Source: REBR01 sp033721915 | Lineage (GTDB): Bacteria; Pseudomonadota; Gammaproteobacteria; Pseudomonadales; Oleiphilaceae | Direction of reading: 5' to 3' | NCBI GenBank assembly: GCA_033721915.1 | Contig: JAWWAC010000047.1 | Location: 1-22,658, forward strand | DNA: 22,658 nt | Shown: positions 9,074 through 15,980 of the stretch, piece after piece | Layout: every line of letters starts with the position of its first letter | Position numbering within the stretch: the stretch's first letter is position 1 | Program-made: the position numbers and the translations under genes | Notes under the pieces: model-generated | The model's input: the letters and a program-made list of their open reading frames with translations, nothing else | Told to the model about the DNA's origin: nothing | Databases searched by the model: none

Positions 9074-10780
9074 ATGAAAACCTCACTGGGACAATACTCC
9101 GACAAGGGCCCCAAGGCATCCAACCAGGACTTCCACGGGGCCCTGCGCCCCACAGGGGCACAGCTGGAGATGAAGGGCCAGGTCTTCGCCATGGCCGACG
9201 GCATCAGCACCAGCGAGGTCAGCCATATTGCCAGTGAGACGGCGGTCAAGAGCTTTCTGGAGGACTACCTGTGCACCTCCGAGGCCTGGTCCGTGCGCCA
9301 GGCCGGCGAACGGGTACTGAGGGCCACCAACTCCTGGCTGCACGCCCAGAGCCGCAACAGCGCCTACCGCTATGACAGGGACAAAGGCTACGTGTGCACA
9401 CTGAGCGCACTGGTGATCAAGGCCAACCGGGCCCACCTGTTCCATGTGGGGGATACCCGTATCTACCGTTTGCAGAATGGGGCCCTGGAGCAACTCACCA
9501 ATGACCACCGACTCTGGATCTCCCAGGAGGAGAACTACCTGAGCCGGGCCATGGGGGCCGATTCCGCACTGGACATCGATTACCAGTCACTGCCGGTGAC
9601 CGCGGGAGACCTGTTCATACTGGCCACTGACGGAGTCTACGAGCACATACAGGCCCAGCAGATGATCGCCGCCATCCGCGAGCAGCCGGAGGATCTGGAC
9701 CGGGCCGCCAGGGCCATTGTGGAGCAGGCACTGGCCCGGGGCGGCGATGACAATGCCAGCCTGCTGATGGTCCGGATCGATGCACTGCCGGAGCGGGAAG
9801 CGGTGGAATGGCGGCGACAGGTCGAGAACCTGCCACTGCCACCGGACCTGAAAGTCCGTGACAGCTTTGACGGCTACACCATACTGCGCGAGGTGCATGT
9901 CTCCAGCCGCAGCCATGTCTATCTGGCTCTGGACCAGGAGACACAGACACAGGTCATCCTCAAGACCCCGTCCATGGACCTGAGCGGCGACCCGGACTAC
10001 CTGGAACGGCTGCTGACAGAGGAATGGATAGCCCGCCGTGTGAACAGCCGCCATGTCATCAGGGCCGGGCGCCAGAGCCGGACACGGCATTACCTCTACA
10101 CCGTCACGGAGTACATCGAGGGGCAGACACTCAGCCAGTGGCTGGCGGACAATCCCCGGCCGGAGCTGGAAACGGTGCGGGCCATCATCGAACAGGTGGC
10201 CAGGGGGCTTTACGCACTGCACCGGCGGGAAATACTGCACCAGGACATCCGCCCGGAAAACCTGATGATCGACTCCAGGGGCACAGTGAAAATCATCGAC
10301 CTGGGCGCCGCCCGGGTGGCCGGACTGGAACAGAGCCTGATTTTCCAGCCCAACACCTTTCCCGGCACCGCCCTGTACATGGCGCCCGAGTACTTCCTGG
10401 GGGAAACGGGCAGCACCAACTCCGATCTCTATTCACTGGGGGTGCTGGCCTACCACATGCTTTCCGGGGACTACCCCTACGGCCCCGATGTGGCGAAGGC
10501 CCGAACCGTGGCCGACCAGTGGCGACTGAACTACCAGTCGGTACTGGACAACCACCGCAGCATCCCCACCTGGGTGGACGAGACACTGCGCAAGGCCGTG
10601 CACCCCAACCCCAATAAACGCTACCAGGAGATCTCGGAGTTCACCGCGGACCTGCGCCGCCCCAATCCGGCCTTCCTCAACAAGGCCCGGCCGCCGCTGC
10701 TGGAGCGCAACCCCGTGGCGTTCTGGCAGGGGCTCTGTGGGGTGCTGGCGGCCGTGGTGCTTTATCTTCTGGTGCGCTGA
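9074..10780 (+). CDS. Bifunctional PP2C-family phosphatase / Ser-Thr protein kinase, membrane anchored
   Basis: 568 residues with three parts. Residues 1-235 form a PP2C-type protein phosphatase: metal-ligand motifs SNQD (Asp19), ADG (Asp42, in a diverged motif 2), TDG (Asp186) and DDN (Asp226). Residues 265-540 form a Hanks-type kinase: Lys297 in VILK, helix C Glu316 or Glu317, catalytic loop HQDIRPEN (Asp391, Asn396), DLG (Asp409), APE (437-439) and SDLYSLG. The glycine-rich loop is degenerate (REVHVSSRSHVYL) and the HRD Arg is Gln, so it is a non-RD kinase. Residues 550-568 form a single C-terminal membrane helix. The same fusion occurs in Pseudomonas next to nitrate/nitrite assimilation genes, but those are absent here. 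Substrates are unknown. There is no clear ribosome binding site before the ATG. Codon habits match the neighbours, which argues against recent transfer. Confidence 0.92.
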   Translation: MKTSLGQYSDKGPKASNQDFHGALRPTGAQLEMKGQVFAMADGISTSEVSHIASETAVKSFLEDYLCTSEAWSVRQAGERVLRATNSWLHAQSRNSAYRYDRDKGYVCTLSALVIKANRAHLFHVGDTRIYRLQNGALEQLTNDHRLWISQEENYLSRAMGADSALDIDYQSLPVTAGDLFILATDGVYEHIQAQQMIAAIREQPEDLDRAARAIVEQALARGGDDNASLLMVRIDALPEREAVEWRRQVENLPLPPDLKVRDSFDGYTILREVHVSSRSHVYLALDQETQTQVILKTPSMDLSGDPDYLERLLTEEWIARRVNSRHVIRAGRQSRTRHYLYTVTEYIEGQTLSQWLADNPRPELETVRAIIEQVARGLYALHRREILHQDIRPENLMIDSRGTVKIIDLGAARVAGLEQSLIFQPNTFPGTALYMAPEYFLGETGSTNSDLYSLGVLAYHMLSGDYPYGPDVAKARTVADQWRLNYQSVLDNHRSIPTWVDETLRKAVHPNPNKRYQEISEFTADLRRPNPAFLNKARPPLLERNPVAFWQGLCGVLAAVVLYLLVR

Positions 10781-10860
10781 AGCCGTGACGCCCGCGGCCA
10801 CAGTTCCGCCCTGTGCCCCGCGCAGCAAAGGGGGATCACCGTTACCGGTTAACGGCAGAA

Positions 10861-11310
10861 TCACCAGGACGGGGCCTCCCAGAGGCTGGTGACCCCAGTG
10901 CGCAACGAGCGCACTCCGAAATAGACCAGCAGGCCCAGCGGCGGCAGCAGCAGAACCAGCACCAGGCTGGGGGCCACCAGTCCATGGTGGAGCCTCCGCC
11001 TGAGGGCGTCCCGTGCCACCCAGGCGCCGACAAACAGGTCCCACATCAGCAACTGCAGCCAGACCAGCAGTGCCCCTGCCGGGCTGGTCATGAACACCAT
11101 GAACTGCGCCAGTGAGGCGACCCCGGCCCCTTCGGGCAGTGGCGGCATCAACAACAGGATTCCTCCCCAGAGGACACACAGTAGCCCCGGCAGCCAGATC
11201 CGGTGGACCAGGCGGTGGGTCCAGCGCCATTGCGGCGCCACAATCAGCAGCAGCCACAGTGGCAGAACACTGATATTGAGGGCCAGGAAGGCCAGCTGGG
11301 TGTCTATCAC
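10861..11310 (-). CDS. Aba4-like (DUF4281) integral membrane protein
   Basis: 149 residues, four predicted membrane helices (about 6-25, 38-56, 76-102, 115-135). The pattern LPLWLLLIVAPQWRWT near the N-terminus, DLFVGAWVARDA in the middle and LPPLGLLVYFGVR near the C-terminus is that of the ABA4-like family, named for the plant plastid protein needed for neoxanthin formation. The bacterial members have no established reaction. From memory, the segment before DLFVG usually carries a His-Tyr pair (HYLAFDLFVG); here it reads LQLLMWDLFVG, so a possibly functional His is missing. The GTG at 11310 is chosen because a perfect GGAGG lies 7 bases upstream. The frame stays open to 11490, but that extension is Arg/Pro-rich and unlike the family. 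The gene is convergent with the kinase and divergent from argS. Confidence 0.82.
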   Translation of the reverse strand: MIDTQLAFLALNISVLPLWLLLIVAPQWRWTHRLVHRIWLPGLLCVLWGGILLLMPPLPEGAGVASLAQFMVFMTSPAGALLVWLQLLMWDLFVGAWVARDALRRRLHHGLVAPSLVLVLLLPPLGLLVYFGVRSLRTGVTSLWEAPSW

Positions 11311-11491
11311 GGTGTTTCCTCCGGGGCAGATCCGGACGGGGCAAGGCGCCTGTGTCCGGGGGGATTCAGTCAGCGGTGTGCGAGTCCTGAAGCGTAGCAC
11401 CGGTGGGCGGTCTGCCCTGCATGCTCCGGCCGGTGATACGGCCCGCAGTCGACCCGGTCCGGCATCCACCGGAGCCCGGTCTGATGTCACA

Positions 11492-11520
11492 TTGAGTCCC
11501 GCGCTCCTTTAGCCGATAAT
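11492..11520 (+). promoter_or_regulatory. Sigma-70 promoter of argS
   Basis: TTGAGT (11492-11497), a 17-base spacer and GATAAT (11515-11520) predict a start near 11527 and a leader of about 60 bases before the argS ATG. The rest of the 276-base spacer back to the Aba4-like gene (11311-11491) shows no clear minus-strand promoter. Confidence 0.75.
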
Positions 11521-11533
11521 AACCGCCTGTTTA

Positions 11534-11550
11534 CGGCCCCAGCGGGGCCG
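11534..11550 (+). other. GC-rich hairpin in the argS leader
   Basis: CGGCCCC (11534-11540), loop AGC, GGGGCCG (11544-11550) form a perfect seven-pair stem just after the predicted transcription start. No T-tract follows. It may protect the 5' end or slow initiation. Its function is not shown by the sequence. Confidence 0.45.
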
Positions 11551-11586
11551 GCCACCCCGAAGTCACCGTCCAGAGCCCTATCGCCG

Positions 11587-13272
11587 ATGAAAGACACGAT
11601 CGCTTCCCTGTTGCAGTCCGCCCTTGACCAGCTGATCCGGGAGGGTACGCTTCCGGGCGACTTCCAGGCCCACATCAAGGTGGAAAATGCCCGGGACAAG
11701 GCCCACGGTGACTTTGCCACCAACCTGGCCATGGTGGCCTGCAAGGCGGCAGGCATGAAGCCCAGGGAACTGGCGGAGCGCATCATCCAGGCCCTGCCCG
11801 AAGACCCGGCCATCCGTGGTACGGAGATCGCCGGGCCAGGCTTTATCAACTTCTTTCTCAGCGATGCCAGCAGCTTTGCGGTAATCGACGAGATCCGCCG
11901 CCGCGGCGAGGATTTTGGCACCAGCAGTGAAGGCCGTGGCGAGCCGGTACAGATCGAGTTTGTCTCCGCCAACCCCACGGGCCCCCTGCACGTGGGCCAT
12001 GGCCGAGGCGCCGCCATTGGCGACTGCCTGGCTCGGCTGCTGGAGGCCACGGGCCACAAGGTCACCCGGGAGTTTTACTACAACGACGCCGGTGTACAGA
12101 TCGACAACCTGGCCCTGTCGGTGCAGGCCCGTGCCCGCGGCCTGACACCCGATGACAGCGGCTGGCCCGCCGACGGCTACCGTGGCGAGTACATCGCCGA
12201 CCTGGCACAGGCCTATCTGGCCGGCGAGAACGTCACCGCCGACGACCGCTCCGTCACCGCCAAAGGGGACGTGGAAGACCTGCAGGGCATCCGGGAATTT
12301 GCCGTGGCCTGGCTGCGCCGTGAGCAGGACGAGGATTTGCGGGCCTTTGGCGTCAGCTTTGATGTGTACTTCCTGGAGTCCTCACTGTACCGGGAGGGCA
12401 AGGTGGAGTCGGCCGTGCAGCGGCTGGTTGAGAACGGCTTTACCTACGAGAACGACGGCGCCCTGTGGCTGAAAACCACCGAGTTCGGCGATGACAAGGA
12501 CCGGGTCATGCGCAAGAGCGACGGCAACTACACCTATTTTGTGCCGGATGTGGCCTACCACCTGAACAAGTGGCAGCGCGGATTCAAGACCGTGATCAAC
12601 GAGCAGGGTGCGGACCATCACTCCACCATTACCCGGGTGCGGGCCGGTCTGCAGGGGCTTGAAGCGGGCATTCCCGAAGGCTGGCCGGATTACGTTCTGC
12701 ACCAGATGGTGCTGGTGACCCGCTCCGGCGTGGAGGTGAAGCTCTCCAAGCGGGCCGGCAGCTATGTCACACTGCGGGACCTGATCGAGGAGGTGGGCCG
12801 TGATGCCACCCGCTTCTTCCTGGCCGCACGCCGGGCCGACTCACAGCTGACCTTTGATATCGACCTGGCCCGCTCACAGAGCAACGAGAACCCGGTCTAT
12901 TACGTGCAGTACGCCCATGCCCGCATCTGCAGCATGCTGGGCAAGCTGGAAGAGGCCGGTGACGTCCCCGATCCGGACAGCCTGGGGGGCGATTACCAGC
13001 AGCTCGCGCTGGAGGAGGAAAAGGACCTGGCAGCACGGCTGGCGCAATACCCGGAGGTGGTGGCCAGTGCGGCTCGCAACCGCGAAGCCCACCACCTGAC
13101 CCAGTACCTGCGTGAACTGGCCGGCCAGTTCCATACCTACTACAACGCCCACAAGGTGCTGGTGGAGGACCGGGTGCTGCGTGAGTCCCGTGTCAGCCTG
13201 TCACTGGCGGTGCGCCAGGTGCTGGCCAACGGGCTGGGTCTGCTCGGTGTCAGCGCCCCAGAGCGCATGTAG
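11587..13272 (+). CDS. argS: Arginyl-tRNA synthetase
   Basis: 561 residues, class I aminoacyl-tRNA synthetase that charges tRNA-Arg. An N-terminal Add-1 domain (about 1-110) contains the conserved KVENARDKAHGDFATNLAM. The HIGH box reads HVGHG (from His135, in ANPTGPLHVGHG), and the KMSKS-like loop reads KLSKR (385-389), followed by AGSYVTLRDLIEEVGRDATR. The C-terminal DALR anticodon-binding domain begins near YVQYAHARICSML and ends in GLLGVSAPERM. Length is normal. It is transcribed from its own sigma-70 promoter, and the SPOR gene follows after 40 bases, probably in the same transcript. The ribosome binding site is weak. Confidence 0.97.
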   Translation: MKDTIASLLQSALDQLIREGTLPGDFQAHIKVENARDKAHGDFATNLAMVACKAAGMKPRELAERIIQALPEDPAIRGTEIAGPGFINFFLSDASSFAVIDEIRRRGEDFGTSSEGRGEPVQIEFVSANPTGPLHVGHGRGAAIGDCLARLLEATGHKVTREFYYNDAGVQIDNLALSVQARARGLTPDDSGWPADGYRGEYIADLAQAYLAGENVTADDRSVTAKGDVEDLQGIREFAVAWLRREQDEDLRAFGVSFDVYFLESSLYREGKVESAVQRLVENGFTYENDGALWLKTTEFGDDKDRVMRKSDGNYTYFVPDVAYHLNKWQRGFKTVINEQGADHHSTITRVRAGLQGLEAGIPEGWPDYVLHQMVLVTRSGVEVKLSKRAGSYVTLRDLIEEVGRDATRFFLAARRADSQLTFDIDLARSQSNENPVYYVQYAHARICSMLGKLEEAGDVPDPDSLGGDYQQLALEEEKDLAARLAQYPEVVASAARNREAHHLTQYLRELAGQFHTYYNAHKVLVEDRVLRESRVSLSLAVRQVLANGLGLLGVSAPERM

Positions 13273-13312
13273 CCCGGTCGATGCCTTTCAACCCGCTTTA
13301 AAGAGACGCCCC

Positions 13313-13897
13313 ATGGCACGCAAAACGCCCCCGAAAAAAAGCCCACCCCGCAGACAGCCAGGGAAACCCACCGGCGACACGGAAAGCCGGGCCTCTTTTG
13401 GCTGGCTGCTGCCGGTGGCGGCGGTGTCCGCCTTTATCGGCTTTATTGTCTATCTCGACTCGCAGGAGCCGGACCCCGGCCCCGGAGCACCGGAGCAGCC
13501 GGTCACCACTCAGCCGGCCCCCTCCTCCCGGGACAGTGAAGAGACCCAGCGCAACTTCCGTTTCTACGACATGCTGCCCGAGTCCAGCGTGGTCACCCCC
13601 GATGTGAACGCCTACGATCCGGGCCCCGGTGCCGCCGAGCGCAACATCGAGTTTATCCTGCAGACCGGCTCATTCCGCTCCGAAAAAGACGCCGAGCAGC
13701 AGCGCGCCCAGGTGGGTCTGCAGGGGCTCAGGGCCCGTATCAGCACCGTCTCGCCCCAGCCCGACAGCACCTGGTACCGGGTGGAAGTGGGGCCCTATAC
13801 GGACCGCAGCGAGATGAACCGGGCCATCGACCGTCTGGTCTCCATCAATATCCAGCCACTGGTGCGCCAGCGCAGCACAGAGGACGACAAGGAATAA
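13313..13897 (+). CDS. SPOR-domain membrane protein (FtsN-like)
   Basis: 194 residues. A short basic cytoplasmic tail (ARKTPPKKSPPRRQ) is followed by one membrane helix (about 29-49), a Pro/Glu-rich periplasmic linker (50-110) and a C-terminal SPOR domain (about 112-185: EFILQTGSFRSEKDAEQQRA...WYRVEVGPYTDRSEMNRA). SPOR domains bind denuded septal peptidoglycan, so a role in cell division or septal wall handling is likely. The gene between argS and hslV in Pseudomonas has the same make-up. It is shorter than E. coli FtsN and true FtsN activity is not proven. The ATG at 13313 is chosen because the upstream part of the open frame overlaps argS out of frame. Confidence 0.9.
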   Translation: MARKTPPKKSPPRRQPGKPTGDTESRASFGWLLPVAAVSAFIGFIVYLDSQEPDPGPGAPEQPVTTQPAPSSRDSEETQRNFRFYDMLPESSVVTPDVNAYDPGPGAAERNIEFILQTGSFRSEKDAEQQRAQVGLQGLRARISTVSPQPDSTWYRVEVGPYTDRSEMNRAIDRLVSINIQPLVRQRSTEDDKE

Positions 13898-13931
13898 CCC
13901 GCCTCCGTGGCAATCTCCCGGGCATTGACGC

Positions 13932-13960
13932 CTTGAATTCCAGCCCCACCGCCTCCATTT
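13932..13960 (+). promoter_or_regulatory. Sigma-32 (heat-shock) promoter of hslVU
   Basis: CTTGAAT (13932-13938), a 14-base spacer and CTCCATTT (13953-13960) match the RpoH consensus CTTGAAA / CCCCATNT with standard spacing. hslVU is a heat-shock operon in E. coli, so the position fits the expected regulation. The transcript would start near 13967, giving a leader of about 66 bases. Confidence 0.82.
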
Positions 13961-13974
13961 AAGGGAGGACCGCC

Positions 13975-14007
13975 GATGGCGCCAGGGCCACAGCCCTTGG
14001 CGCCATC
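13975..14007 (+). other. 5' leader stem-loop of hslVU mRNA
   Basis: GATGGCGCCAGGGC (13975-13988), loop CACA, GCCCTTGGCGCCATC (13993-14007) pair over 14 base pairs with a single bulge. It begins within about 10 bases of the predicted start site and ends 25 bases before the hslV ATG. A 5' stem-loop that stabilises hslVU mRNA is reported in E. coli. The later TATTTT (14011-14016) is separated by four C residues, so a terminator is less likely. Confidence 0.75.
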
Positions 14008-14032
14008 CCCTATTTTCAAGCCGGGAGTCTCC

Positions 14033-14560
14033 ATGACCACCATTCTCTCAGTCCGCCGGGATAACGAAGTCACCATGGGTGGCGACGGCCAGGTCTCACT
14101 GGGCAACACCGTGATGAAAGGCAATGCCCGCAAGGTGCGACGCCTGTACCACGACAAGGTGCTGGCCGGCTTTGCCGGTGGCACCGCCGACGCCTTCACC
14201 CTGTTCGAACGCTTTGAGGCGCAACTGGAAAAACACCAGGGCCACCTCACCCGGGCGGCCGTGGAGCTGGCCAAGGACTGGCGGACGGACCGGGCACTGC
14301 GACGCCTTGAGGCCATGCTGGCGGTGGCCGACAAGGACACCTCACTGATTATTACCGGCAACGGGGATGTCATCGAACCGGAGAACAGCCTCATGGCCAT
14401 GGGCTCCGGCGGCCCCTTTGCCCAGGCCGCCGCACTGGCGCTGCTGGAGAACACGACGCTGTCGGCCCAGGAAATTGTCGAGAAGGGCCTGGATATCGCT
14501 GCCGGCATCTGCGTCTTTACCAATCACAACCGCACACTGGAATCACTGGTGCGCGAATAA
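14033..14560 (+). CDS. hslV: ATP-dependent protease peptidase subunit HslV (ClpQ)
   Basis: 175 residues. It forms the double-hexamer proteolytic core of the HslUV protease. After removal of Met1, Thr2 of TTILSVRR is the nucleophile typical of proteasome-beta-like N-terminal threonine proteases. GGDGQVSLGNTVMKGNARKVR and GFAGGTADAFTLFERFE are conserved family blocks. The start at 14033 is set by the need for the N-terminal Thr and by GGGAG five bases upstream. An upstream in-frame ATG at 13976 would add 19 residues, hide the Thr and lie inside the leader hairpin, so it is rejected. hslU follows after 16 bases. Confidence 0.97.
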   Translation: MTTILSVRRDNEVTMGGDGQVSLGNTVMKGNARKVRRLYHDKVLAGFAGGTADAFTLFERFEAQLEKHQGHLTRAAVELAKDWRTDRALRRLEAMLAVADKDTSLIITGNGDVIEPENSLMAMGSGGPFAQAAALALLENTTLSAQEIVEKGLDIAAGICVFTNHNRTLESLVRE

Positions 14561-14576
14561 ACTGGCAGGAGTCATT

Positions 14577-15911
14577 ATGTCCGCCATGACACCCCGGGAA
14601 ATCGTACACGAACTCAATCGGCATATTGTCGGCCAGGATGAAGCCAAGCGCTCTGTGGCCATTGCACTGCGTAACCGCTGGCGCCGCATGCAGACGGACT
14701 CCGCCATCCGTGACGAGATCACCCCCAAGAACATACTCATGATCGGCCCCACCGGTGTGGGCAAGACCGAAATCGCCCGCCGCCTGGCCAAGCTGGCGGA
14801 TGCCCCCTTTATCAAGGTGGAGGCCACCAAGTTCACGGAAGTGGGCTATGTGGGCCGTGATGTGGAGTCCATCATCCGCGACCTGGCGGAAAACGCCGTG
14901 GCCATGCTGCGGGAGAAGGAAATGCACCGTGTCCGCGACAAGGCACTGGATGCCGCCGAAGACCGCATACTGGACGCACTGCTGCCACCGGCCAGGGGCA
15001 GCCGTGACGAGCCTCAGCGGGACGACTCCGGCAGCGGCACCCGACAGCTGTTCCGCAAGAAGCTGCGAGAGGGGGACCTGGACGACAAGGAAATCGAGAT
15101 CGAAATGCGGGCCCACCCCGGCGGCGTGGAAATCATGGCGCCCCCCGGCATGGAGGAGATGACCAACCAGCTACAGGGCCTGTTCTCCAACATGTCCGGC
15201 GACAAGCGCAAGACCCGCAAGATGACCGTGCGCGAGGCCTTCGACCAGGTGCGTGACGAGGAAGCCGCCAAGCTGGTCAACGAGGAGGAGATCAAGCAGC
15301 GGGCCATCCAGGTGGTGGAACAGAACGGCATCGTCTTTCTGGACGAGATCGACAAAGTCACCAAGCGCGGCGACCAGCAGAGCGGCTCCGATGTTTCCCG
15401 TGAGGGCGTGCAACGGGACCTGCTGCCTCTGATCGAGGGCAGCACCGTCAGCACCAAGTTCGGCATGGTGCGCACGGACCATATCCTGTTTATCGCCTCC
15501 GGCGCCTTCCACCTGACCAAGCCCGCAGACCTGATCCCGGAGCTGCAGGGCCGGCTGCCCATCCGGGTGGAGCTAAAGGCACTGACGCCGGCGGATTTCC
15601 AGCGCATCCTCACCGAACCCAGTGCTTCACTGGTGCAGCAGTACAAGGTGATGATGGGGGCGGAAGGCGTGTCACTGACCTTCACGGACGAGGCCATTGA
15701 GCGTATTGCCCAGATCGCCTGGAAGGTCAACGAGAGCACCGAAAACATCGGTGCACGGCGCCTGCATACCGTTATGGAGCGGCTGCTGGACGATGTGTCC
15801 TTCCGCGCCGGCGACGGACTGGGGGACCACTTTGAGGTGACCGCCGATTACGTCAATGAGCAGCTGGATGCCCTGTCACAGGATCAGGACCTGAGCCGCT
15901 ACATTCTCTGA
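14577..15911 (+). CDS. hslU: ATP-dependent protease ATPase subunit HslU (ClpY)
   Basis: 444 residues. This AAA+ unfoldase hexamer feeds substrates to HslV. Walker A is GPTGVGKT (57-64), the pore loop GYVG is at 90-93, the intermediate (I) domain spans about 110-240 (charged, with DDKEIEIEMRAHPGGVEIMAPPG), Walker B is FLDEIDK (Asp256, Glu257), and the sensor region ELQGRLPIRVEL follows. The C-terminus LSRYIL is the conserved tail that inserts between HslV subunits. The ATG has GGAG about 7 bases upstream. It is co-transcribed with hslV and ends at a strong terminator. Confidence 0.98.
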   Translation: MSAMTPREIVHELNRHIVGQDEAKRSVAIALRNRWRRMQTDSAIRDEITPKNILMIGPTGVGKTEIARRLAKLADAPFIKVEATKFTEVGYVGRDVESIIRDLAENAVAMLREKEMHRVRDKALDAAEDRILDALLPPARGSRDEPQRDDSGSGTRQLFRKKLREGDLDDKEIEIEMRAHPGGVEIMAPPGMEEMTNQLQGLFSNMSGDKRKTRKMTVREAFDQVRDEEAAKLVNEEEIKQRAIQVVEQNGIVFLDEIDKVTKRGDQQSGSDVSREGVQRDLLPLIEGSTVSTKFGMVRTDHILFIASGAFHLTKPADLIPELQGRLPIRVELKALTPADFQRILTEPSASLVQQYKVMMGAEGVSLTFTDEAIERIAQIAWKVNESTENIGARRLHTVMERLLDDVSFRAGDGLGDHFEVTADYVNEQLDALSQDQDLSRYIL

Positions 15912-15926
15912 GCCCTCAACGGCCAC

Positions 15927-15955
15927 AAAAAACCCCGCCACTGGCGGGGTTTTTT
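15927..15955. terminator. Perfect bidirectional terminator between hslU and the patatin gene
   Basis: AAAAAACCCCGCC (15927-15939), loop ACT, GGCGGGGTTTTTT (15943-15955) are fully complementary. The GC core flanked by an A-tract and a T-tract works in both directions and separates hslVU from the convergent patatin-like gene. Confidence 0.96.
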
Positions 15956-15980
15956 AATGAGCCGGCGGATCACGGAACGG

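Noticed and set aside
9074..11310. Recent horizontal transfer of the kinase and Aba4-like genes
   Set aside because: No mobility gene, tRNA or direct repeat flanks them, and the kinase gene shares the A-before-CTG codon habit of its neighbours. An older insertion remains possible.
10433..11344. 303-codon minus-strand frame overlapping the kinase and the Aba4-like gene
   Set aside because: It is out of frame with the Aba4-like protein, whose helices and GGAGG-led start are convincing, and antisense to the kinase core. Composition is Pro/Gly/Arg-rich.
13975..14016. Intrinsic terminator for the SPOR gene
   Set aside because: The T-rich stretch is separated from the stem by four C residues and interrupted, while a heat-shock promoter sits just upstream. 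A leader hairpin explains it better.
13976..14032. Upstream in-frame start for hslV
   Set aside because: It would place 19 residues before the catalytic Thr and starts inside the leader hairpin. The GGGAG-led ATG at 14033 gives the canonical MTT start.
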